A stretch of 8,950 bases of DNA from JAGOEF01 sp029564465. Lineage in GTDB: Bacteria; Bacteroidota; Bacteroidia; Bacteroidales; ML635J-15. The position numbers were made by a program, and so were the translations under genes. The DNA lies in NCBI GenBank assembly GCA_029564465.1, contig JAKQPY010000129.1:1-8950 (forward strand). The letters are read 5' to 3'. Positions 1 to 6,160 of this stretch are shown here, one piece after another. How positions within the stretch are numbered: the first letter of the stretch is position 1; each line of letters starts with the position of its first letter. The notes under the pieces are model-generated. The model did no database searches. It was given only the letters and a program-made list of their open reading frames with translations, and had not been told where the DNA came from.

Positions 1-24
1 TTAAAAAAAATAAGCATTTAATTC

Positions 25-38
25 GGTAAACATTTACC
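25..38. promoter_or_regulatory. Short inverted repeat upstream of the sigma-factor gene
   Basis: The sequence GGTAAACATTTACC is a 6-bp inverted repeat around a 2-base centre, in an AT-rich leader about 80 bases before the sigma-factor ATG. Its size and place would suit a protein-binding operator, but it could equally be chance in AT-rich DNA. I could not find a convincing Bacteroidota -33/-7 promoter pair between it and the gene; the nearest partial match is TATATTGT at 43-50, which has no matching upstream element. No regulator is encoded beside it within the window. Confidence 0.15.
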
Positions 39-115
39 AAAATATATTGTTTTTATGAAGCAACCTTTTTCGAGGGGTTTGCGTTTAGATTATGTGCGAC
101 AAACAGAATTGAACT

Positions 116-982
116 ATGCGACAACTTAAAATAGTAAAACAAGTCACCAACCGCGATACGCCTGCTTTTGAAAAATATTTGCAGGAAATCGGGCGGAAAG
201 ATATGATATCCCCGGAAGAAGAAATTGAACTGGCACGTAGAATTAAATCGGGTGACAAGGCAGCATTAGATAAACTGGTTATATCGAATTTACGGTTCGT
301 GGTTTCGGTAGCCAAGCAATATCAGAATCAGGGTTTGAGTTTGCAGGATCTCGTAAACGAAGGAAATTTGGGCCTTATTAAAGCCGCCATGCGTTTTGAC
401 GAAACACGTGGATTTAAGTTCATTTCATACGCAGTATGGTGGATTCGTCAATCAATATTGCATGCCCTGGCAGAACAAGGCAGGATGGTAAGGCTGCCTC
501 TCAATAAAATAGGGGCTATTAATAAAATACACACAGCCAGTGCCAAACTCGAACAAATTTTTCAGCGTGAGCCTACTCCCGACGAAGTGGCAGAAGCCGT
601 TGAAATGACCGCTCAGGAAATAAAGGACAATTTAAAAAACAACATCCGGCATATATCGATGGATGCCCCGGTGGGTAACGAATCAGACGATGGAACTTTG
701 GTCGATATTATCGATTTTAAACAGACACTTCCACCCGATCAGGGGCTTATAAAAGAATCGCTGATGAAAGAGATTGACAGTGCACTCAGCATCTTAGGTA
801 AAAGAGAATCCGAAATTATCAGAATGGCTTATGGCCTCGACGGCTACTCTCCAAAAACGATGGATGAAATTGCAGAACACTTCGGGCTTACCCGCGAAAG
901 GGTTCGTCAACTCAAGGAGGCATCCATCAGGAGACTGAAGCAATCGACCAAACACCGAAAGCTTAAATTTTACAATTTTTAA
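116..982 (+). CDS. RpoD/SigA-family RNA polymerase sigma-70 factor
   Basis: This cytoplasmic protein directs RNA polymerase core enzyme to promoters. The 288 residues show sigma region 1.2 (about 15-48, with the EKYLQEIG and EEEIELARRI motifs), region 2 (about 51-120, with NLRFVVSVAKQYQNQG and the promoter-melting and -10-recognition stretch FDETRGFKFISYAVWWIRQS at 94-113), region 3 (about 125-205) and region 4 (about 218-276). In region 4 the helix-turn-helix TMDEIAEHFGLTRERVRQLK lies at 248-267. There is no region 1.1, and the length fits the roughly 287-residue RpoD-like proteins of Bacteroidota. The N-terminal MRQLKI is also family-typical. Region 4 and the tail (KLKFYNF) diverge from the primary-sigma versions I remember, which end near LKNYLG, so this may be a second copy rather than the housekeeping factor. 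The start has no clear ribosome binding site, as usual in this phylum. The family call is very secure; primary versus secondary role is not settled. Confidence 0.96.
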   Translation: MRQLKIVKQVTNRDTPAFEKYLQEIGRKDMISPEEEIELARRIKSGDKAALDKLVISNLRFVVSVAKQYQNQGLSLQDLVNEGNLGLIKAAMRFDETRGFKFISYAVWWIRQSILHALAEQGRMVRLPLNKIGAINKIHTASAKLEQIFQREPTPDEVAEAVEMTAQEIKDNLKNNIRHISMDAPVGNESDDGTLVDIIDFKQTLPPDQGLIKESLMKEIDSALSILGKRESEIIRMAYGLDGYSPKTMDEIAEHFGLTRERVRQLKEASIRRLKQSTKHRKLKFYNF

Positions 983-1003
983 TCGGTCTGAGACTATAAA
1001 ATC

Positions 1004-1042
1004 ATCAGAAGCCGGGCTCAATTGTCCGGCTTCTGATTTTTT
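1004..1042 (+). terminator. Intrinsic terminator of the sigma-factor gene, inside the idi 3' end
   Basis: A perfect 12-bp stem (ATCAGAAGCCGG at 1004-1015, CCGGCTTCTGAT at 1026-1037) with a 10-base loop is followed by a run of six T (1037-1042) on the plus strand. It begins 22 bases after the sigma-factor stop, so it is well placed to end that transcript. The whole hairpin is also coding sequence for the last residues of the convergent idi gene. In the minus direction only four T follow the stem after one base (GATTTT), so it may act weakly as a bidirectional terminator. Confidence 0.85.
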
Positions 1043-1535
1043 CGAAAACCATGGGAAACCAAACCGTAAAGCGTTCGGGATAATCAGCAATTAATCGTTT
1101 AACTTCGTCAGGCATTATCCATAAGTATTCATCGGCTTCTTCGGGATTGATAACTGGAATACCATCCCAAATGCCTACATACACATGATCGATTTCGTTC
1201 TCGGTAAGTCCATTCCCGAATTGCGCTTTATAACGGAAACTATCAACATACGACAATTGACAATCAAAACCCATTTCTTCGAGTAACCTGACATGGACAA
1301 TTTCGTCCATGGTAAATCCCACGGGCAAATGGCTGCAACAGGTGTTGGTAATCAATCCCGGCGAATGATATTTTGTAGAAGCACGTTTCTGCAACAGAAA
1401 GCCTTTCTGCGGATGAATTACCTGAATCGAAAACGCCCGGTGAAGCAGCCCGCCTGCATGCACTTCCGACTTGGGGGCATATCCGCAAATTTCGTCATTG
1501 TCGTTAACGAGGGCAATCAGGTTATTGGGATCCAT
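1005..1535 (-). CDS. idi: Isopentenyl-diphosphate delta-isomerase, type 1 (NUDIX fold)
   Basis: This cytoplasmic enzyme interconverts isopentenyl and dimethylallyl diphosphate, balancing precursors for quinones, carotenoids and polyprenyl carriers. From the ATG at 1535 it has 176 residues, close to the 182 of E. coli Idi, and its key residues align almost number for number. The catalytic cysteine is C67 in NTCCSH. Probable metal ligands are H26, H32, H69, E112 and E114 (TENEID), and the FRY motif supplies Y102. The modified NUDIX helix (VRLLEEMGF) is at about 82-90. A longer reading to a TTG at 1577 adds 14 residues with no family counterpart, so the ATG is preferred. This start overlaps the end of the upstream photolyase gene by 14 bases, suggesting one transcript and translational coupling. 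The 3' end carries the terminator of the convergent sigma gene. No carotenoid or mevalonate-pathway gene is adjacent. The call is very secure. Confidence 0.95.
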   Translation of the reverse strand: MDPNNLIALVNDNDEICGYAPKSEVHAGGLLHRAFSIQVIHPQKGFLLQKRASTKYHSPGLITNTCCSHLPVGFTMDEIVHVRLLEEMGFDCQLSYVDSFRYKAQFGNGLTENEIDHVYVGIWDGIPVINPEEADEYLWIMPDEVKRLIADYPERFTVWFPMVFEKIRSRTIEPGF

Positions 1536-2820
1536 ATAGCGCTTTTTTATAGGTTTCCAAACATCGTCTTCGGGCAAACTCGTGCTCTACCAGTGGGGTT
1601 GTGTGCGTTTTTACATTCCACTGTTTTACATAGTTTCCAATGGGATCAAATTTTTTTCGCTGCAATTCCGGGTTAAAAATCCTGAAATACGGCACTGCAT
1701 CACAGCCACTTCCGGCAGCCCATTGCCAGCCTCCGTTATTTGAGGCAGTTTCGAAGTCTGTTAATTTCGATGCAAAGTAGGCCTCACCCCAACGCCAATC
1801 GGTAAGCAGGTGTTTACACAGAAAGGAAGCTGTAATCATCCGGCACCGGTTGTGCATCCAACCTGTTTCGTTAAGCTGGTGCATTGCTGCATCAACCAAA
1901 GGATATCCGGTTTCACCGCGACACCAGCGTTCAAAATGAAATTCATTATTTATCCATTCAATACTTGCATACGCGGGTTTGAATGGACCCTGTTCAACAT
2001 GCGGAAAGTGGAACAATATCATCTGATAAAAATCGCGCCATATCAGTTCATTGAGAAAGGCAGGACTGCGCTGCGAAGCAAGCATTACCAGTTTACGCGG
2101 GCTTAAAATGCCAAAGCGCAAGGCTGCCGATAAACGCGAAGTTCCATCAACATCGGGCCGGTCGCGCAACTGATGATAATTATCAAAAATCTCGAGCCGG
2201 ATTGCCGATTCAGCAGTTGCATATTCACAATATTCGAAACCCAGACTTTCGAACGAAGGCATCGGCATGGCCTGCATGGGAAGCAAACTTCCGGCCAGGC
2301 CGGTCTCCGAGTCAAATTCAGAGGGTGGACGCTCTACAAAACGCTGCATCCACTTTCGGGAATACGGGGTAAACACAGAATACGGTGAGCCATCGTCCTT
2401 GTTTACAGTTTCAGGATGAAATATTACATGGTCGTGCACAACACCGGTGCGAATGCCTGCCGAATCAAATAATAATTCTATTTCCGCATCGCGCTGCACA
2501 CTGTATTTCTCGTAATCGACATCATAAAAAACCGTATCAATTGCATACTCAGCGACGATTCTCTGCCAGATAACAGCAGGGTTACCATGATACACCAGCA
2601 ATTCAGAACCCATAGCCCTAAATTCCCTTTTCAATCGTTCAACTGCATCATAAATAAAACTTACCCTCCTTTCGGGACCCGGTTGCAATTTCGAAAGAAT
2701 GGATGTATCGAAAATAAACAGGCATACGATTTTTTTCGTTGCTCGCAGCGCCCTGTACAGACACTGATTGTCGGAGATGCGCAAATTGCGCCGGAACCAT
2801 ACTATATTAATACTATCCAA
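1522..2820 (-). CDS. phr: Deoxyribodipyrimidine photo-lyase (class I CPD photolyase)
   Basis: This flavoprotein uses near-UV or blue light to split cyclobutane pyrimidine dimers in DNA. The 432 residues contain an N-terminal antenna domain (about 4-160, starting INIVWFRRNLRISDN) and a C-terminal FAD/DNA-binding domain (about 205-400). Signatures include DGTSRLSAALRFGILSPR (225-242), FLNELIWRDFY (255-265, with E258 matching the substrate-contact Glu274 of the E. coli enzyme), GWMHNRCRMITASFL (320-334) and ASNNGGWQWA (359-368). The electron-transfer tryptophans correspond to W299, W342 and W365. N361 occupies the flavin-contact asparagine position, which favours CPD photolyase over plant cryptochromes. 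It is somewhat shorter than the 472-residue E. coli protein. The only canonical start in reach is TTG at 2818-2820; upstream the frame stays open to a stop at 2863-2865 without another start codon. It precedes and overlaps idi. The antenna chromophore cannot be told from the sequence. Confidence 0.95.
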   Translation of the reverse strand: MDSINIVWFRRNLRISDNQCLYRALRATKKIVCLFIFDTSILSKLQPGPERRVSFIYDAVERLKREFRAMGSELLVYHGNPAVIWQRIVAEYAIDTVFYDVDYEKYSVQRDAEIELLFDSAGIRTGVVHDHVIFHPETVNKDDGSPYSVFTPYSRKWMQRFVERPPSEFDSETGLAGSLLPMQAMPMPSFESLGFEYCEYATAESAIRLEIFDNYHQLRDRPDVDGTSRLSAALRFGILSPRKLVMLASQRSPAFLNELIWRDFYQMILFHFPHVEQGPFKPAYASIEWINNEFHFERWCRGETGYPLVDAAMHQLNETGWMHNRCRMITASFLCKHLLTDWRWGEAYFASKLTDFETASNNGGWQWAAGSGCDAVPYFRIFNPELQRKKFDPIGNYVKQWNVKTHTTPLVEHEFARRRCLETYKKALYGSQ

Positions 2821-2875
2821 GCCTGCGTTATTCTTGAAGTGATGAAGATACTTGTTTTTTATTTATGTTTACACC

Positions 2876-3541
2876 GTGAATGAATTATTTATCGACATAC
2901 ACACCCATCGCTCCGATAGAAAAAGGGCAATTGTAAACCTATTTCACGATGGCATCCCTTCAGGCTCACATTTTTTCTCGAAAGCGCTTCATCCCTGGCA
3001 TATCGAAACCCTGAGCTTTGCAAGTCAACTCATTGAATTAGAAGAACATCTGCATACAGATTGTGTAATTGCCATTGGAGAATGTGGGCTTGATGCTTTT
3101 GCAAGTGCAGCTCCGGATATTCAGGAAGAAGTTTTCCGGTGGCATATCAGGCAATCCGAAGAACTCGGGAAGCCCCTGATTATTCATTGTGTAAAATCGT
3201 ATAACCGTTTAATTGAGATTAAGAAAGAGCTTTCACCTGCTCAGGCTTGGATTATTCATGGATACCGTTCCGGAAACATGGTGCTGCAGCAATTGCTGCA
3301 TCACGGTTTTTTCATTTCAATAGGAACCATATTGCTTACAGAACAGTTCAAATTAAAGGAATACATGAAAAAAATTCCCGTTTCACGATTGTTTTTCGAA
3401 AGCGACGAAAGTGCAACCGATGTGCAGGCAATATATGAGTTTTGCTCTGAATATCTGAATATTCCACTCGCAGAATTTACTTCGATAATTTCTGATAATT
3501 TTGCATCTGTCTTTAAAAAACATGCCGGTGAACTGGAATGA
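2876..3541 (+). CDS. TatD-family metal-dependent hydrolase (short Bacteroidota form)
   Basis: TatD proteins are TIM-barrel metallo-hydrolases, usually described as Mg-dependent DNases or 3'-5' exonucleases. From the GTG at 2876 the product has 221 residues, shorter than the roughly 260 of E. coli TatD. The metal set is visible: HTH at H9/H11 (DIHTH), E69 (AIGECGLD), H104 (LIIHC), H128 (WIIHGYR) and D177 (FFESDES). The compact form with ALHPWHI and GECGLD is, as I recall, common in Bacteroidota. A TTG at 2852 would add eight residues (FFIYVYT-like) ahead of the usual xFIDIHTH opening, so GTG is preferred. The last 20 bases overlap the start of tcdA, so the two are probably co-transcribed and coupled. 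The exact substrate (DNA, D-aminoacyl-tRNA or other) cannot be read from the sequence. The family call is secure; the start is less so. Confidence 0.9.
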   Translation: MNELFIDIHTHRSDRKRAIVNLFHDGIPSGSHFFSKALHPWHIETLSFASQLIELEEHLHTDCVIAIGECGLDAFASAAPDIQEEVFRWHIRQSEELGKPLIIHCVKSYNRLIEIKKELSPAQAWIIHGYRSGNMVLQQLLHHGFFISIGTILLTEQFKLKEYMKKIPVSRLFFESDESATDVQAIYEFCSEYLNIPLAEFTSIISDNFASVFKKHAGELE

Positions 3542-4241
3542 ACGTACCATATTATTATTAGGCCCCGAAAAGGTAAAAAAACTTGAACAATCGCATGTTT
3601 TGATTGCCGGTCTCGGCGGTGTGGGTGCCTGGGTAGCCGAGATGCTATGCCGCGCGGGTGTGGGTAAACTTACACTGATTGATGCCGATGTGGTAAACCC
3701 ATCGAATTTAAACCGACAGTTGCTGGCATTGCACAGCCAGATCGGGAAACCCAAAACCGAAGTAATAAAACAACGCCTTACCGATATTAACCCGGATGTT
3801 GAAATTACATGTCAGCAGATTTTTCTGAAAGATGAAATAATTGATCAGTTGTTGGCACAACCTTATGATTATATTGCCGATGCGATTGATACCTTGTCGC
3901 CAAAAATATATTTTATAAAAACCTGTCTTGGTAACGGGCTGCCAATAATAAGCTCGATGGGTGCAGGTGGCAAAACCGACCCTGCAAAGGTCAGGGTCGA
4001 CGACATCTCAAAATCGTATAATTGCAATCTGGCACGAATCTTACGAAAAAGACTACACCGATTGGGTATTCAAAATGGTTTCAGGGTTGTTTTTTCAACT
4101 GAAAAAACCGATAAATCTGCAGTCATCGAAGAAGAGAGCCTTAATAAAAAATCGAATGTTGGCACAGTATCGTATATGCCGGCTGTTTTCGGTTGTTTTA
4201 TGGCAGCCGAAATTATCAGGCAACTTACAGAATCTGATTAG
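3522..4241 (+). CDS. tcdA: tRNA threonylcarbamoyladenosine dehydratase (TcdA/CsdL, E1-like)
   Basis: TcdA uses ATP to cyclise N6-threonylcarbamoyladenosine at position 37 of ANN-decoding tRNAs to its hydantoin form ct6A. The 239 residues form a ThiF/MoeB/E1-type Rossmann domain. The nucleotide loop is GLGGVGAW (30-37). LIDADVVNPSNLNRQ (52-66) carries the conserved acidic and SNxNRQ residues, GKPK is at 75-78 and DAIDTLSPK at 120-128. SMGAGGKTDP (145-154) and the late block GTVSYMPAVFGCFMAAE (214-230) are specific for the TcdA/YgdL branch rather than ThiF or MoeB. E. coli TcdA is 268 residues, so this is a compact version. The ATG at 3522 lies inside the end of the TatD gene, 20 bases before its stop ends; a TTG at 3501 would add seven unconserved residues. 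The stop codon interlocks with that of the convergent DUF1338 gene. CsdA/CsdE sulfur-transfer partners are not in the window. Confidence 0.92.
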   Translation: MPVNWNERTILLLGPEKVKKLEQSHVLIAGLGGVGAWVAEMLCRAGVGKLTLIDADVVNPSNLNRQLLALHSQIGKPKTEVIKQRLTDINPDVEITCQQIFLKDEIIDQLLAQPYDYIADAIDTLSPKIYFIKTCLGNGLPIISSMGAGGKTDPAKVRVDDISKSYNCNLARILRKRLHRLGIQNGFRVVFSTEKTDKSAVIEEESLNKKSNVGTVSYMPAVFGCFMAAEIIRQLTESD

Positions 4242-5056
4242 TTTTTAGTGCTGTAAAAATTGGTGCTTTCAAATATTTTATCTGCCGATTTTGCAATAAA
4301 TCCGGGGTAGAGTTTCCCATCGGAATCGGGATAACGCCTTGCAAACTCGTAGTATGTAACCGGCACTTCGAACAAGCCTTCGACAAATGGCATTTTTATA
4401 ATATTGGCCTTTGTACTCGATTGTTCGAGCAACTCGGCAGGCGTTCCCTTAATTTCGCCACCTGAGTTATTCAGCATAAAACCATTCGTTTTTAAGAACT
4501 CATTGGTCTTTTCGATGCTTCCCAGTTTTTTCAGATGGGTTACGCTTACAGTAAAATGATTTACTGTAAATCCCCACAGGTAGAGCCAGGCAGCATATTC
4601 CGATTCCTCACGCAGACGGTTGTAAACATCGTATGAAGGCAATTCTTCCCAAAGATTGCCCGAAATCAATAATTCCGGCTTGCGTGTTATCTCTGTCGGG
4701 ATCCGGTCCACTAATTGGGTTACTTTTTGCTGCAGAAACTCACTGAAATCTCCCGTCTTCAACTGTGATATAAACACCCGGGGAGCAAAATCGTTTCCCG
4801 GCAGTTCGAAATGCCTGGCATACAAATGCTTCTCCTCGAAATGGTATTCACCCATTTGCCGGTATCCTACATTAATAAATGCCTGAGACAAAACACCGAC
4901 ATTAATTTTTTCGTGATCAAAGGTCCGGAATGCAATATGATCGTTTATCACATCTTCGCCTTCGGCAACAAATAGGTCGTGTATGGTTTGAGCGGCATGA
5001 TTACGTTGCGTATAATCGCTCCAAAGTGCATCAAAAAGAGATTTATAGGTGTTCAT
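4238..5056 (-). CDS. DUF1338-family protein, 2-oxoadipate dioxygenase/decarboxylase-like
   Basis: The DUF1338 family includes HglS of Pseudomonas putida, an Fe(II) enzyme that converts 2-oxoadipate to 2-hydroxyglutarate in lysine breakdown. The present protein has 272 residues, much shorter than HglS (roughly 460), but it keeps the core. INDHIAFRTF (37-46) supplies a metal histidine (H40) and a substrate arginine (R44). GFTVNHFTVSV (162-172) supplies H167, and VTYYEFARRYPD (233-244) supplies the metal glutamate E237. Another family-typical stretch is GGEIKGTPAELLEQSSTKA (199-217). The full metal triad argues for an active enzyme. The ATG at 5056 starts the conserved region; a TTG at 5083 would add nine residues. 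No other lysine-catabolic gene lies nearby, so the substrate here is inferred from the family only. It sits 89 bases downstream of the ADP-ribosylglycohydrolase gene, and its stop overlaps tcdA's. Confidence 0.88.
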   Translation of the reverse strand: MNTYKSLFDALWSDYTQRNHAAQTIHDLFVAEGEDVINDHIAFRTFDHEKINVGVLSQAFINVGYRQMGEYHFEEKHLYARHFELPGNDFAPRVFISQLKTGDFSEFLQQKVTQLVDRIPTEITRKPELLISGNLWEELPSYDVYNRLREESEYAAWLYLWGFTVNHFTVSVTHLKKLGSIEKTNEFLKTNGFMLNNSGGEIKGTPAELLEQSSTKANIIKMPFVEGLFEVPVTYYEFARRYPDSDGKLYPGFIAKSADKIFESTNFYSTKN

Positions 5057-5145
5057 AAAAGCTGAGTTTGACAAATTAACCAAAAACAGCCCGATATGTT
5101 TAGCAAACTTTACGATTATTACCTGCTGAAACTTGCACTAAAACA

Positions 5146-6057
5146 CTATATTTTAAGTAAAGCATCGGCACGATCGGCAATTTCAGGCTCGAGGTACAAT
5201 GTTTTTCTCCAGTCGGCCGGAATATTTTCGTAACCGTAGAAGGCACCTGCCAACTGACCTGTGACAGCACCCACCGTATCGGCATCATCACCCAGGTTTA
5301 CTGCTTTCAGCAGCGTTTCCCTAAAATCGGCACCATGGTAAAACGCCCACAATGCAGCTTCGAGTGTAGCAATACAATAGGCGCTGCTTACAATCTGATT
5401 TTCGGTTTTAGAGGCGTAAGAACCCTGCAAAATATTGTCCACCTTAGGTTCCAAATCAGGAATCAATCGTTGAACTTCTGAAATAAATTCGTTGCTGAGA
5501 ATATATTCCTTGTCGTGGTTTTCGACAAATGCCTTCAGATATAAAGCCAGCAACATACACGACTGCACGGCTTCGGGGGCAGCATGGGTTGTTTTAGAAC
5601 TGAGTGCCGCAAATTGAAGCAATTCCCCGGTGTTCTTAAAATATTTTATTACCACCGGAGCCAGGCGCATTATGCTGCCATTTCCTGCTGTACGCGGATT
5701 ATCGCTGCCTGAATACGCTTCGCCGGTATCTTCGAAACGCATCAGTGCATTGCGGGTTGTAAGCCCGATATCGAAACAACCCCCATCGGAACTATTATAA
5801 CCATTACGATACCAGTCGATATATTTTTCCATCTGGTCGGTAGCATCAAAGTCATTTTTCTCAATCAGGCTGTCTGCCAGACAGAGTGTCATCGAAGTAT
5901 CATCGGTCCAGCGCCCCGGTTTCATCGAAAACGGGCCTCCACCAATTATGGTTTCGATGGGTTCGAAGCTTCCCCTCTGCTTAAATTCCAAGGTAGTACC
6001 CAAGGCATCGCCCACGGCCAGACCCACCAACATTCCACGACATTTCGACTTTTCCAT
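5146..6057 (-). CDS. ADP-ribosylglycohydrolase family protein (ARH/DraG fold)
   Basis: Members of this family remove ADP-ribose from proteins, nucleic acids or small molecules using a binuclear Mg (or Mn) site. From the ATG at 6057 the protein has 303 residues, the usual size. The conserved opening MLVGLAVGDALG is at 9-20. The first metal cluster is WTDDTSM (50-56; T51, D52, D53) and the second is NLGDDADTVGAVTGQLAG (254-271; D258, D260, T261). TAGNGSIMR (123-131) and the TTHAAPEA loop (156-163) are also family marks. All metal residues are present, so catalysis is plausible. There is no signal peptide; a longer reading to a TTG at 6111 would add 18 hydrophobic and cysteine-rich residues but would run through the likely promoter, so I reject it. 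No ADP-ribosyltransferase, macrodomain or nitrogenase gene is adjacent, so DraG-type nitrogenase control is not supported. The target is unknown. Confidence 0.94.
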   Translation of the reverse strand: MEKSKCRGMLVGLAVGDALGTTLEFKQRGSFEPIETIIGGGPFSMKPGRWTDDTSMTLCLADSLIEKNDFDATDQMEKYIDWYRNGYNSSDGGCFDIGLTTRNALMRFEDTGEAYSGSDNPRTAGNGSIMRLAPVVIKYFKNTGELLQFAALSSKTTHAAPEAVQSCMLLALYLKAFVENHDKEYILSNEFISEVQRLIPDLEPKVDNILQGSYASKTENQIVSSAYCIATLEAALWAFYHGADFRETLLKAVNLGDDADTVGAVTGQLAGAFYGYENIPADWRKTLYLEPEIADRADALLKI

Positions 6058-6082
6058 TGACACTATGCTTAAAATCAGGCAG

Positions 6083-6112
6083 CAAAAATAAGTACATTTT
6101 ACTGTGTGCAAC
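6083..6112 (-). promoter_or_regulatory. Bacteroidota-type -33/-7 promoter for the ADP-ribosylglycohydrolase gene
   Basis: Read on the minus strand, GTTG (6109-6112) is followed after exactly 18 bases by TATTTTTG (6083-6090), which matches the Bacteroidota -7 consensus TAnnTTTG in full. Transcription would start near 6077-6080, leaving a leader of about 20 bases before the ATG at 6057. The alternative TTG start at 6111 would fall inside the -33 element, which supports the ATG as the true start. Confidence 0.5.
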
Positions 6113-6160
6113 TTGTTTTATAACAGTGGCCGAGAAATGAAATTAAGAAGTAACAATAAA

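Noticed and set aside
1536..1577. Longer Idi start at TTG 1577
   Set aside because: It lies deep inside the photolyase gene and adds residues absent from the family; from ATG 1535 the catalytic residues fall at the same numbers as in E. coli Idi.
1293..1676. Plus-strand 127-codon open frame across idi and the photolyase end
   Set aside because: It is antisense to two well-supported conserved genes and has no recognisable domain.
6058..6111. N-terminal extension of the ADP-ribosylglycohydrolase (hydrophobic, from TTG), possibly a signal peptide
   Set aside because: It overlaps a near-consensus promoter, starts at TTG, and family members begin close to the GLAVGDALG motif, matching the ATG at 6057.
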